Origin: Planctomycetota bacterium
Lineage (GTDB): Bacteria; Planctomycetota; UBA11346
Length of the DNA stretch: 43,095 nt
Assembly (NCBI GenBank): GCA_025055595.1
Contig: JANWWU010000045.1
Location: 1 to 43,095, forward strand
Direction: 5' to 3'
The number at the start of each line of letters is the position of its first letter. Positions within the stretch are counted from its first letter, which is position 1. Positions 32,983-41,433 of the stretch are shown here, piece by piece. The position numbers and the translations under genes are program-made. Under the pieces are notes generated by a model. It worked only from the letters and a program-made list of their open reading frames with translations, was not told the origin of the DNA and searched no databases.

Positions 32983-33767
32983 TCCTCGCCTGGATCAACG
33001 ACATCTACGAGGGAGTCGCGAGCACGCTCGCCGGCATGCGCCTGACCTGGCGCTTCTTCTGGGAGAATGTCCGTCGCCGCGGAGGTGCGACAGCGGTCAC
33101 CCGCCTCTACCCCGAGCAGCCAGCCGAGGTCGTCGGCGAGCGCGTGCGCGGTCACCTCGTCAACGACGCCGCACGCTGCATCGTCTGCCACGCCTGCGAC
33201 AAGGCCTGCCCGGTCGACTGCTTCGTCATGGACCTGGAGCGGACCGCGGACAACAAGCCTCGCGCCTCGCGCTTCGATATCGATCTCGCGAAGTGCATCT
33301 ACTGCGGGCTGTGCGTGCGCGCCTGTCCTACCGGCTCGTTGTCAATGACGCCGGCCTTCGAGGTCGAACCCCGCCATCAGGGCCAGCCCTTCCTCTTCCG
33401 GCGCAACAGCGCGCAGCTGCAGCTGCGCTTGGCCGAGCCCGACATGCAGCGCCTGCGCCAGCTGTCGCAGCTGCCGCGCGCCGAGCTCAGCGCCGAAGAC
33501 CGCGCCTGGCTCGACAGCGTCACCGACCCCGCCGGCGAGCACCTGATCGGCATCTTCGGCCTCGGCTACTATACGCCAGAACAGAAGGCCGCCGTCGAGG
33601 CCGAGCGCGCGCGCAAGAAAGCCGAGGCCGCGGCCAAGGCGGCCGCCGCCAAAGCCGCGAAAGAGGCGGCTGCATCCCCGCCGGCGGCAGCGTCAGCGGC
33701 CGCACCCGCCGCTCAGGCCTCCTCTCCCCAGCCCGCTGCTCCTGCACCCCCACCACCGGCTTCCTGA
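32979..33767 (+). CDS. nuoI: NADH-quinone oxidoreductase subunit I with long low-complexity tail
   Basis: NuoI carries two [4Fe-4S] clusters (N6a and N6b). The cysteine motifs are CIVCHACDKACP (from residue 67) and CIYCGLCVRACP (from residue 106), both complete. Most bacterial NuoI proteins end at about 160-220 residues; this one has 262, with the last 60 made of a Lys/Ala helix (ERARKKAEAAAKAAAAKAAKEAA) followed by an Ala/Pro/Ser tail. The tail may be an unusual docking arm or a disordered extension. Four-base overlap with nuoH, three-base gap to nuoJ. Confidence 0.95.
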   Translation: MILAWINDIYEGVASTLAGMRLTWRFFWENVRRRGGATAVTRLYPEQPAEVVGERVRGHLVNDAARCIVCHACDKACPVDCFVMDLERTADNKPRASRFDIDLAKCIYCGLCVRACPTGSLSMTPAFEVEPRHQGQPFLFRRNSAQLQLRLAEPDMQRLRQLSQLPRAELSAEDRAWLDSVTDPAGEHLIGIFGLGYYTPEQKAAVEAERARKKAEAAAKAAAAKAAKEAAASPPAAASAAAPAAQASSPQPAAPAPPPPAS

Positions 33768-33770
33768 TCA

Positions 33771-34316
33771 ATGCTCGCCGACCTCCTCTTCTGGATCTGC
33801 GCCTTGGCCACCGTCGGCGGCGCGCTGGCCTCCGCCCTCCTGCCCAACCTCGTGCATGCCGCCCTCTGCCTGGGCCTGGCGCTGAGCGGCGTCGCCGGCC
33901 TCTATCTTTTCCTCGAAGCCTACTACCTCGCCTGCGTGCAGGTCATCGTCTATGTCGGCGGCATCCTCATCCTGATCCTGTTCGCCACTTTGTTCAGCAG
34001 CGACATCCTCGGTCGCTTCCAGCGCTCCCCACCCTGGCAGCGCGTCGGCGGTTTGTGCGTTGCCGCGATCGCCGGCGCCCTCGCTGTGCGCCTCGGCCAG
34101 GTCGTATATCAGCATGCCGCGACGCTCGAGCATCAGCGCCCCGCTCAGCTGCGCGAGGCGATCGCGGCTCCCGGGGGCATCGGCGACCTGCTCACCGGCC
34201 CCTGGCTGATCCCCTTTCTCCTCGCCTCCCTCCTGCTGACGGCGGCGCTGCTCGCCGCGGTCGCCCTCGTTCAGCGCTACCGCCACCGCACGCCCAAGGA
34301 TGTCGATGGGTCCTGA
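33771..34316 (+). CDS. nuoJ: NADH-quinone oxidoreductase subunit J
   Basis: NuoJ is a membrane subunit of the joint region of complex I. The 181-residue product has about five membrane helices, with NLVHAALCLGLALSGVAGLYLFLEAYYLACVQVIVYVGGILILILFATLF, the conserved third helix that forms the pi-bulge. It overlaps the start of nuoK by 11 bases. Confidence 0.94.
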   Translation: MLADLLFWICALATVGGALASALLPNLVHAALCLGLALSGVAGLYLFLEAYYLACVQVIVYVGGILILILFATLFSSDILGRFQRSPPWQRVGGLCVAAIAGALAVRLGQVVYQHAATLEHQRPAQLREAIAAPGGIGDLLTGPWLIPFLLASLLLTAALLAAVALVQRYRHRTPKDVDGS

Positions 34317-34623
34317 TCATCTCGGTTCCTACTTGGCGATCGCCGCCGCGCTCTTCACCACCGGCGTGCTGGCGGTGTGCACCCGGCGCAATGCGATCGG
34401 GGTCCTGATCGGCATCGAGCTGATGCTCAACGCGGCGGCGCTGCAGTTCGTCGCTTACGGACGCTTCCGCGCCCCGCTCGGCGACAGCATCGGCCAGGCG
34501 GCGGCGGTATTCGTCATCGTCGTCGCCGCCGCCGAAGCCGCGGTCGCCCTCGCCCTGCTCTTCGCGGTCTATCGCACGCTGCGCGACATCGATCTCGAAC
34601 GGACCCGGGAGCTTGCAGCATGA
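34306..34623 (+). CDS. nuoK: NADH-quinone oxidoreductase subunit K
   Basis: NuoK is a three-helix subunit homologous to MnhC of antiporters. The 105-residue product shows LAIAAALFTTGVLAVCTRRNAIGVLIGIELMLNAAALQFVAY, with the conserved membrane glutamate in GIELMLNA and a second in AAAEAAVALAL. ATG codons at 34300 and 34306 both fit; AAGGA five bases before 34306 favours the latter. Four-base overlap with nuoL (ATGA). Confidence 0.95.
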   Translation: MGPDHLGSYLAIAAALFTTGVLAVCTRRNAIGVLIGIELMLNAAALQFVAYGRFRAPLGDSIGQAAAVFVIVVAAAEAAVALALLFAVYRTLRDIDLERTRELAA

Positions 34624-36953
34624 TTCCGGAGTGGCTGAGCTCGGCCATCGTCCTCATCCCCCTGGCCGCGGCACTGCTCGCCGCCCCCCTGCGCAGCGCT
34701 GGCCTCGCGCACGCCCTCGCCGCAACGGCGATGGCGGCTGCCACCGCGCTCGCCGTCTGGCTGGCCTGGCTGATCGTACCGACAGGCCTCAGCTGGCAGG
34801 GGCCGCGCCTGGTCTGGCTCGACCTCGGTTCCTGGGCGCTATCGCTCGGCACGATGGTCGACAGCCAGGCGGCGATCATGGGCGTCATCGTCTGCCTGCT
34901 CGCCACCCTGGTGCTGATCTTCAATGCCTGGTACATGCACGACGAACCGCTGGCAGCGCGCTTCCCCTGGCAGTTTTCGTTTTTCGCCTTCGCCATGCTG
35001 CTCGTCGTCTTCGCCGACAACCTCTTCCTCGCCTTCGTCGGCTGGGAGCTCGTCGGCCTCGGCAGCTACCTGCTGATCGGCTTCTGGTACATGAAGCCGG
35101 CGGTCGCCGATGATCCCTTCTACCAGCGCTTCAAGGGCGTGCGCGCGCGGGGGGTGCTCGAGCACTGCTTGAGCCCCGCCCATGCGCAGCTCAAGGCCTT
35201 CATCATGAACCGCATCGGCGATGCCGGCTTCCTGCTCGGCATCGGCGCCTTCCTCGCTGCCGGCCTGGCCGCCGGGGTGCGCGATCCGCTGCAGTGGAGC
35301 GAGCTGCAGCGCCTGGCGGCTCAAGGGATGCCCGGAAGCTTCCTCGGCCTCAGCGGGGAGGACCTGCTGCTGCTTGGCTGCCTCGGGGTGTTCTGCGGGG
35401 CCATCGGCAAGAGCGCGCAGTTCCCCCTTCATCCCTGGCTGCCGGATGCGATGCAGGGTCCGACGACGGCGTCCTCGATCATCCACGCAGCAACGATGGT
35501 CGCTGCCGGCGTCTACCTCGTCGCCCGCTGCTACCCGCTGTTCCCGCCGGAGGCCCTGCTCGTCGTCGGCATCATCGGCGGCTTCACCTGCCTGCTGGCG
35601 GCCACCATCGCCAGCGTGCAGTGGGACCTCAAGGCGACGCTGGCCTACTCGACCGTCTCGCAGCTGGGGCTGATGTTCGTCGGCCTGTCGGCAGGCAGCG
35701 AAGCCTATGGCCGCGAAGCCGGACTCGGGCATCTCTACGCGCATGCGATGAGCAAGTGCCTGCTCTTCCTCGCCGCCGGGGCAGTGATCCATGCCGCCGG
35801 CGGGGTGCAGGACATGGGGCGCCTCGGCGGCCTGGCGCGGCGCATGCCGCTGACCGCGATCGTCAGCCTGCTGGCAGTGGCAGCCCTCATCGGCACACCC
35901 TTCACGACCGGCTTCTTCTCGAAGGACGCGGTGCTCAGCGCGGCCCTGCTGCACGCCGAGCAGCGCGGCGGCTGGACCTGGCTGCCCTTCGCCCTGGCCT
36001 GCGCCGGCAGCCTGTTGACAGCCTTTTATATGGTACGCTGGTGGGTGCGCATCTTCCTCGGCCCCGAACGACAGCCGGAGATCACGGAGCATGCCCACGA
36101 CCCCCCTGGCTGGGCGGCAGCTCCCCTGGTGGTGCTGGCGCTCTTCACGCTGTGGGCGCCGTGGACCGTGCGCGAGCACGGGGAGGCCGTGGCCACCGGC
36201 CACAGCCATGCGCAAATCGCGGCTTTCAGCCTGATCGGCGGCCTCATCGTCTTCGCGGTCCTCACCTATGCCCCGGTGGTACGGCTCGTCTCCTGCGCTG
36301 GCAAGCCGCGCTGGTGGCAACGGATCTTCAGCGAGCACGCCGAGCAGTGCGGCTTCGCCCACGGCCAGCCCTCGTGCACCGTGCCCTGCGGGGTCAAGAC
36401 CGCCGCCGCCTTCGCCCCCGGCCTGCTGCTGATTCCGTGGCTGCTCGGCTATGTCTTCGACAGCTGGTTCGCACCGCATGGACCGGATCCCGCAGCGGCG
36501 GCGCAGTACCACGCGATGGCGATCGCGATCGGCTTGATGTTCACCGGCGCCGCGACCGGACTGATCATCTATTGGTGGCTGCCGCGGCTCGGGGTCGACA
36601 CGACGGGCTTCCTCGCCCGTCACATCTATCCGCTCTACAACGCCTGCGCCAATCTGTGGTGGATCGATCGCGCCTGGCACGCACTGTTCGCCCGCGGACT
36701 CGGGGAGGGCCTGGGGCGCCTCAGCGCCCGCCTCGACCTCGGCGACCGCACCCGTCTCGCCGCCCTCGAGGGCGCTGCCCCGTGGCGCCCGCGCGATCTC
36801 GCCTCGCTCGATGGCGCGATCGATGGTCTCGGACGCATCTGCGCCCGTCTCGGGGCCGGCCTGGCGGCGTGGCATGATGGGCGCATCGGGGCCTATGCGG
36901 CGCTAGCCGTCGGCATCGCGAGCCTGCTCGTCATCATGGGGGTGCTCTGGTGA
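34620..36953 (+). CDS. nuoL: NADH-quinone oxidoreductase subunit L
   Basis: NuoL is the distal proton-pumping subunit, with a long lateral helix that spans the membrane arm. The 777-residue product is at the upper end of the family. Conserved stretches include FVGWELVGLGSYLLIGFWY (key Glu), LKAFIMNRIGDAGFLLGI, GAIGKSAQFPLHPWLPDAMQGPTTASSIIHAATMVAAGVYLVAR, WDLKATLAYSTVSQLGLM and GTPFTTGFFSKDAVL. The region after residue 480 contains a hydrophilic part with cysteines (GFAHGQPSCTVPCGVKT) of unknown meaning. Overlap GTGA with nuoM. Confidence 0.96.
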   Translation: MIPEWLSSAIVLIPLAAALLAAPLRSAGLAHALAATAMAAATALAVWLAWLIVPTGLSWQGPRLVWLDLGSWALSLGTMVDSQAAIMGVIVCLLATLVLIFNAWYMHDEPLAARFPWQFSFFAFAMLLVVFADNLFLAFVGWELVGLGSYLLIGFWYMKPAVADDPFYQRFKGVRARGVLEHCLSPAHAQLKAFIMNRIGDAGFLLGIGAFLAAGLAAGVRDPLQWSELQRLAAQGMPGSFLGLSGEDLLLLGCLGVFCGAIGKSAQFPLHPWLPDAMQGPTTASSIIHAATMVAAGVYLVARCYPLFPPEALLVVGIIGGFTCLLAATIASVQWDLKATLAYSTVSQLGLMFVGLSAGSEAYGREAGLGHLYAHAMSKCLLFLAAGAVIHAAGGVQDMGRLGGLARRMPLTAIVSLLAVAALIGTPFTTGFFSKDAVLSAALLHAEQRGGWTWLPFALACAGSLLTAFYMVRWWVRIFLGPERQPEITEHAHDPPGWAAAPLVVLALFTLWAPWTVREHGEAVATGHSHAQIAAFSLIGGLIVFAVLTYAPVVRLVSCAGKPRWWQRIFSEHAEQCGFAHGQPSCTVPCGVKTAAAFAPGLLLIPWLLGYVFDSWFAPHGPDPAAAAQYHAMAIAIGLMFTGAATGLIIYWWLPRLGVDTTGFLARHIYPLYNACANLWWIDRAWHALFARGLGEGLGRLSARLDLGDRTRLAALEGAAPWRPRDLASLDGAIDGLGRICARLGAGLAAWHDGRIGAYAALAVGIASLLVIMGVLW

Positions 36954-38443
36954 TCGGTGCCCTGACCTGGTCGGTGCTGGCTCCCCTCCTGGCCAGCGTG
37001 CTGTGCCTGCTCGCGGGTCGGGCCGCGCGTTGGGTAGCGCTCGGCGCAATGTTGGTGCCTTTGGCTGTCGGCAGCGCGGCGCTCGTCTCGTTCGTCCGGC
37101 AGCCGGGAGCCGACTTCCGCCTGCTCGAATCGTACCCCTGGGCCTTGGGCGCGGCGTGGACCGTTGGCGTCGATGGCATCGGCGCCGCCCTGCTCGCCCT
37201 CACCGGCCTGGTGATGAGCATCGCGACGATCAGCGCGTGGAACGAAGCGCGTCGTCCGGCCGCCTACCATGCCCTCGTCTGCTTGCTCACCGCCGCGGTC
37301 GTCACGGTCTTCACCACCCTCGATCTGCTAGTGTTCTATATCGCATGGGAAGCGCTGCTGCTGCCGATGCTCGCGCTGATCGGCCTGTGGGGCGGAGAAC
37401 AGCGGCGCTATGCAGCGATCAAGTTCTTTCTGTTCACGCTGGCGGGCAGCATCTTGATGCTGGCGTTGGTCATCGCCCTGTGGGTGGTGCAGCCCGAGGC
37501 GACGCGTTCCTTCGACATCCGCCAGCTCGCCGGCCAATGGCGCCTGTGGGAGAGCACCAGCGTGCTCGGCGTGTCGCTGGCGCGGTTCGGGTTCGTCGCG
37601 GTGCTGCTTGCAGCCCTGGTCAAGGTGCCAGCGGTGCCGCTGCATACCTGGCTGCCGCATGCTCATGTGCAAGCCCCGACAGCGATCTCCGTGATCCTCG
37701 CCGGCATCCTGTTGAAACTCGGCGTCTACGCCCTCTACCGGCTGGCCTGGCCGCTGTTCCCCCTGCAGGCCCTGGTTTTCGACCACTGGATCGCCGTCCT
37801 CGGCGTCATCGGCATCCTGTGGGCTGCGTGGGTCGCGCTCGGGCAGCAGGACCTCAAGCGGCTCGTCGCCTACGCCTCCGTCAGCCACATGGGGTTCTGT
37901 CTGCTCGGTCTGGCCGGACTGACGAGCAGCGGGGTCACGGGCGGCATGGTGCAAGCGATCACCCACGGCCTCGGCTCCCCGCTCCTGTTCCTGCTCGTCG
38001 GCGTCGTCTACGACCGCGCCCATCATCGGCGCATCGATGGTTTCGGCGGCCTTGCGACACCGATGCCACGCTTTGCCTGGGCCCTGCTGCTCGCGAGTCT
38101 CTCCGGCGCCGGGCTTCCTGGGCTGGCGGGCTTCCCGGGGGAGGCCCTCGTCCTCTTCGGCAGCTACACGGCGGGGGGCTGGTGGTCCTGGCTCGGTGCC
38201 CTGGCCACGCTCTCCGTCGTGCTCTCCGCTGCCTACTTGTTGTGGATGCTCAAGCGCGTCATCTATGGACCGCTGCGTCACCCCGAACAGGCGGCGTTCC
38301 CCGACCTCGATGCGCGCGAGCAGGCCGCCATCCTGCCTCTCCTGCTCTTGCTCCTGCTCTGCGGCGTCTGGCCGACGCCACTGGTCGCCGCCCTGCGTCC
38401 AGCCTGCGAAGCGCTGATCACGCATGTCACGGGGGCTCCATGA
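36950..38443 (+). CDS. nuoM: NADH-quinone oxidoreductase subunit M
   Basis: NuoM is a proton-pumping antiporter-type subunit. The start is the GTG at 36950, overlapping the nuoL stop. The 497-residue product has LDLLVFYIAWEALLLPMLALIGLWG with the essential membrane Glu, LVKVPAVPLHTWLPHAHVQAPTAISVILAGILLKLGVYALYR with the key Lys and His, DLKRLVAYASVSHMGFCLLGL, and a late segment GLPGLAGFPGEALVLFGSY equivalent to the usual LPGtagFvgE. Overlap of four bases with nuoN. Confidence 0.95.
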   Translation: MIGALTWSVLAPLLASVLCLLAGRAARWVALGAMLVPLAVGSAALVSFVRQPGADFRLLESYPWALGAAWTVGVDGIGAALLALTGLVMSIATISAWNEARRPAAYHALVCLLTAAVVTVFTTLDLLVFYIAWEALLLPMLALIGLWGGEQRRYAAIKFFLFTLAGSILMLALVIALWVVQPEATRSFDIRQLAGQWRLWESTSVLGVSLARFGFVAVLLAALVKVPAVPLHTWLPHAHVQAPTAISVILAGILLKLGVYALYRLAWPLFPLQALVFDHWIAVLGVIGILWAAWVALGQQDLKRLVAYASVSHMGFCLLGLAGLTSSGVTGGMVQAITHGLGSPLLFLLVGVVYDRAHHRRIDGFGGLATPMPRFAWALLLASLSGAGLPGLAGFPGEALVLFGSYTAGGWWSWLGALATLSVVLSAAYLLWMLKRVIYGPLRHPEQAAFPDLDAREQAAILPLLLLLLLCGVWPTPLVAALRPACEALITHVTGAP

Positions 38444-39876
38444 GCGAGACCCTGATGATCCTGGCCCCGGAGCTGATTCTCACCGCTACCCTGCTGGCCG
38501 TCCTGCTGAGCGACGCCGCGCGCTGGCGCTCCTTCGCCTACCTGCTCGCTCTCTCCGGCACGCTGTGCGCCCTGCTCGCCTCGGCCCTGGCTCCCCGCGG
38601 CACGGTTGGCGATCAGCTGGCGATCGACGCCTGGGCCGCGCTCGCCCGACCGGCCATCCTCCTCTCCGCCGTCCTGCTGCTGATGGCGGCCCGCTCCCTG
38701 CATGACGACGATGACGGCCCGGCGTGGGCCGCGCTGCTGCTCGCCCTGGCCCTCGGCGCGCTGGTCACTGCCGCCAGCGCCCACCTGCTGCCGCTGTGGC
38801 TTGGCCTGGAGCTGATGTCGCTGTCCGGCTACGCGCTGGCCGGCTGGCGCGCAGGAAGCCGCAGGAGCGCCGAAGCCGGCATGAAGTACGTGCTCTTCGG
38901 CGGCGCCGCTTCGGCGCTCAGCCTCTACGGGATGAGCCATCTCTATGGGCTGGCTGGCCGTCTCGATTTCGCCGGCATCGGCGCCATGCTCGCCGTCGAT
39001 CAACCGCTGCCAGTGACCGCCGCCCTGCTGATCGCGAGCGTCGGCCTCGCATACAAGCTGACACTCGTTCCCTTCCACTACTACGCTCCCGATGTCTATC
39101 AGGGAGCTCCGCCGCTGGCGGTCGCCAGCGTCGGCACCCTGCCGAAGATCGCTGCGATCGCGGTGCTGGTGCGCGCCCTCAGCAGCGCCGTGCCGGAGAG
39201 CCTTGTTTCCCCCGCCAGCGTCAGCGGGCTGCTTGCCCTGCTGGCGACCGCCAGCCTGCTCGTCGCCGCGCTCACTGCGGTGGTCGCGCGCGATGCCCAG
39301 CGCATCATCGCCTATAGCGCGATCGCCCATGCCGGATCGATGGTGTTGGCGCTCGCTGCCCGTCCTCACAGCAGCGCCACTGCCGCCGCAGCCTTCTACC
39401 TCGCGGCCTATGTGCCGGCCACCATCGGCGCCCTGCTGGCGCTCGCCCTGCTGGCACCAACCGCCGGCCGCACTGCCCTCGTCGAGCTGGCTGGCAGCGG
39501 CCAGCGACGGCCCTGGACAGGAGTGGCCCTCGTCGTCTGCCTCGCCAGCCTCGCCGGCCTCCCGCCGCTCGCCGGCTTCCTCGCCAAGTGGGGCGTCCTG
39601 CGCGCCGCGCTCGAAGTCGGCCTCGGGGCTCCCGAACGCAGCGTCCTGCTGTGGGCTGCCGGCGCCCTGCTGCTGAGCACCGCGATCTCCGCCTGGGCCT
39701 ACCTGCTGATCATCCGCGCCGTCTTCTTCCAGCCGGCTCCCGCTCAGCAGACCACCGCCACACCTCCCCTTCCCCCCGGGGTCGCCGCCGTCCTCGCGCT
39801 GTGCGTCGCCGCCACCCTCGCCCTCGGGCTCTGGCTCTCCGGATTCGCGGTTCTGCTCCACTCTCTGCATCCATAA
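38440..39876 (+). CDS. nuoN: NADH-quinone oxidoreductase subunit N
   Basis: NuoN is the third antiporter-type subunit. The 478-residue product has LPLWLGLELMSLSGYALAGW (key Glu), GMKYVLFGGAASALSLYGMSHLYGL, VGLAYKLTLVPFHYYAPDVYQGAPPLAVASVGTLPKIAAI, DAQRIIAYSAIAHAGSMVLAL and GLPPLAGFLAKWGVLRAAL. It is complete and ends the nuo operon with TAA. Only eight bases later comes the ATG upstream of the polysaccharide exporter region, where composition changes sharply. Confidence 0.96.
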   Translation: MSETLMILAPELILTATLLAVLLSDAARWRSFAYLLALSGTLCALLASALAPRGTVGDQLAIDAWAALARPAILLSAVLLLMAARSLHDDDDGPAWAALLLALALGALVTAASAHLLPLWLGLELMSLSGYALAGWRAGSRRSAEAGMKYVLFGGAASALSLYGMSHLYGLAGRLDFAGIGAMLAVDQPLPVTAALLIASVGLAYKLTLVPFHYYAPDVYQGAPPLAVASVGTLPKIAAIAVLVRALSSAVPESLVSPASVSGLLALLATASLLVAALTAVVARDAQRIIAYSAIAHAGSMVLALAARPHSSATAAAAFYLAAYVPATIGALLALALLAPTAGRTALVELAGSGQRRPWTGVALVVCLASLAGLPPLAGFLAKWGVLRAALEVGLGAPERSVLLWAAGALLLSTAISAWAYLLIIRAVFFQPAPAQQTTATPPLPPGVAAVLALCVAATLALGLWLSGFAVLLHSLHP

Positions 39877-39884
39877 TCGCCATC

Positions 39885-40685
39885 ATGCTGCAGCAGGCTG
39901 CTGGATCTTCGTACGCAAAACTACGCAGATATATTGACGTCCTCGATAGTCTTGCTCAGCAAAGATTTCAGAGTCAAATATCGCCGCACCGTCCTCGGTT
40001 ATCTGTGGTCTCTCGGCACGCCACTGCTGATGACCGGGATTTTCTACCTGGTCTTTCATCGATTAATCACCAATGCTTTCTCGTCGCTTGATTATATCGC
40101 CCACTTGCTCAGCGGCGTCTTCGCCTGGCAGTGGTTCAGCAACTCGATTACCGGTTCTGTGTGGAGCTACCTGCACAATGCTGCGTTAGTCAAAAAAATC
40201 GTGTTCCCTCGCTGGCTCGTGCCTTGCAGCCTGTGCATCATCGATGGCCTTCACTTTCTGCTCGCTGTGCCAGTCATCATCGCGGTGCTGATATGGCGCG
40301 GTCACAGCATCGATTTCTTGCTCTGCCTGTATGCTTTTCCGATCGTCTTCCTCCTGCAGCTGGTGTTCGCCTGCTCGCTGGCGATCATCTGCGCCAGCTG
40401 CAACGCGTTCTTTCGTGACATCGAACGCCTTGTCAACCTTGGCATGATGTTGATGTTCTACTTGACGCCCGTCATGTATCCCCCGAGCTGATCCCGCCGG
40501 AATGGCAGCAGTGGTTGTACCTCAATCCATTCGCCTTATATATGCAATGTTGGCGGGACATTCTCTTGGCGAGCGCATTCCCGACGCTGCCATTGGCAGC
40601 TGCAGGCATCGCCACTGGTCTTGCAGTGATCATCAGCATCTGCGTCTACCGCTGGTTATCGCCGAGATTCGCCGAAGTGCTGTGA
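39885..40685 (+). pseudogene. wzm: ABC-2 type polysaccharide/O-antigen exporter permease, frameshifted
   Basis: The protein matches Wzm/KpsM-type permeases that export lipid-linked polysaccharide across the inner membrane. The central frame (TTG at 39934 to 40491) reads VLLSKDFRVKYRRTVLGYLWSLGTPLLM, GVFAWQWFSNSITGSVWSYLHNAALVKKIVFPRWLVP and FRDIERLVNLGMMLMFYLTPVMYPP, six membrane helices in the usual order. It then hits TGA. One base later in frame the protein continues ELIPPEWQQWLYLNPFALYMQCWRDILL to RFAEVL and stops at 40685. Adding one C to the C5 run at 40480-40484 restores it. At the front, the ATG at 39885 is one base out of frame with the body, so a second indel or a TTG start is implied. 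Restored, it has about 265 residues, a normal size. It is either a damaged gene or a sequencing error. Confidence 0.8.
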
Positions 40686-40688
40686 CAT

Positions 40689-41421
40689 ATGGCGCCTATC
40701 ATAGAACTGCATCAAGTTACGAAACACTACTATCTGTATCATCATCTAACGGGGGGATTGCGAGAGTTCCTTCTACGCCTGCCTCGACATTTGCTCGGCT
40801 TGCAGCGGCGCTTTATCGCTCTGCAGAACATCGAGCTGACAATTCACAAAGGGGAATCCGTCGGTGTCATCGGTCGCAATGGCTCAGGCAAAAGCACCCT
40901 TCTCGGGCTCGTCGCCGGAGTCTTGAAACCGAGCCAAGGACAGGTGATTGTGCGAGCTCCCGTCACGCCGATGCTGGAGCTCGGATGCGGCTTTCATCCT
41001 GATTTGAGCGGGAAGGAGAATGCCGTCCTGAACGCGGTGCTGCTCGGTCAGTCGTATGCTCGGGCTCGCCAAAAAGTCGACGCGATCATCGACTTCGCCG
41101 AACTAGGAGAATATGCCGAAGAGCCGGTCAGAACCTATTCTGCCGGCATGCTGGCAAGACTCGGGTTCAGCATCATCGCTCATACCGAGCCGGAGATCCT
41201 CTTGATCGACGAGGTTCTCGCTGTCGGCGACCAGCGGCTTCCGCGAGAAGTGCTATCAGCGCATCGAGGATTTCCGTCGACAGGGAACGACGATCCTCTT
41301 CGTCACCCACTTCGCAGAAGAACTGCGCAAAATCTGCGCACGGGCCATCTGGATCGATCAGCACAAGATCGTGATGGATGGTCCACTGGAGCATGTGCTG
41401 CAAGCATATACTCATTCGTGA
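40689..41421 (+). pseudogene. wzt: ABC exporter ATPase for polysaccharide (Wzt/KpsT type), frameshifted
   Basis: The ATPase partner of the preceding permease begins three bases after it. Walker A is GRNGSGKSTLL, followed by LELGCGFHPDLSGKENAVLNAVLLG (typical of O-antigen exporters), the ABC signature YSAGMLARLGFSI and Walker B EILLIDEVLAVGD. Just after, at 41235-41238 (CGGC), one extra base shifts the frame. In the next frame the expected end appears: FREKCYQRIEDFRRQGTTILFVTHFAEELRKICARAIWIDQHKIVMDGPLEHVLQAYTHS, with the H-loop histidine in THF and a stop at 41421. Removing one base gives about 244 residues. It lacks the C-terminal carbohydrate-binding domain of some Wzt proteins, so it resembles exporters for polymers without capped ends. 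As written, the gene would lose its H-loop. Confidence 0.82.
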
Positions 41422-41433
41422 AGGCTATCGACT

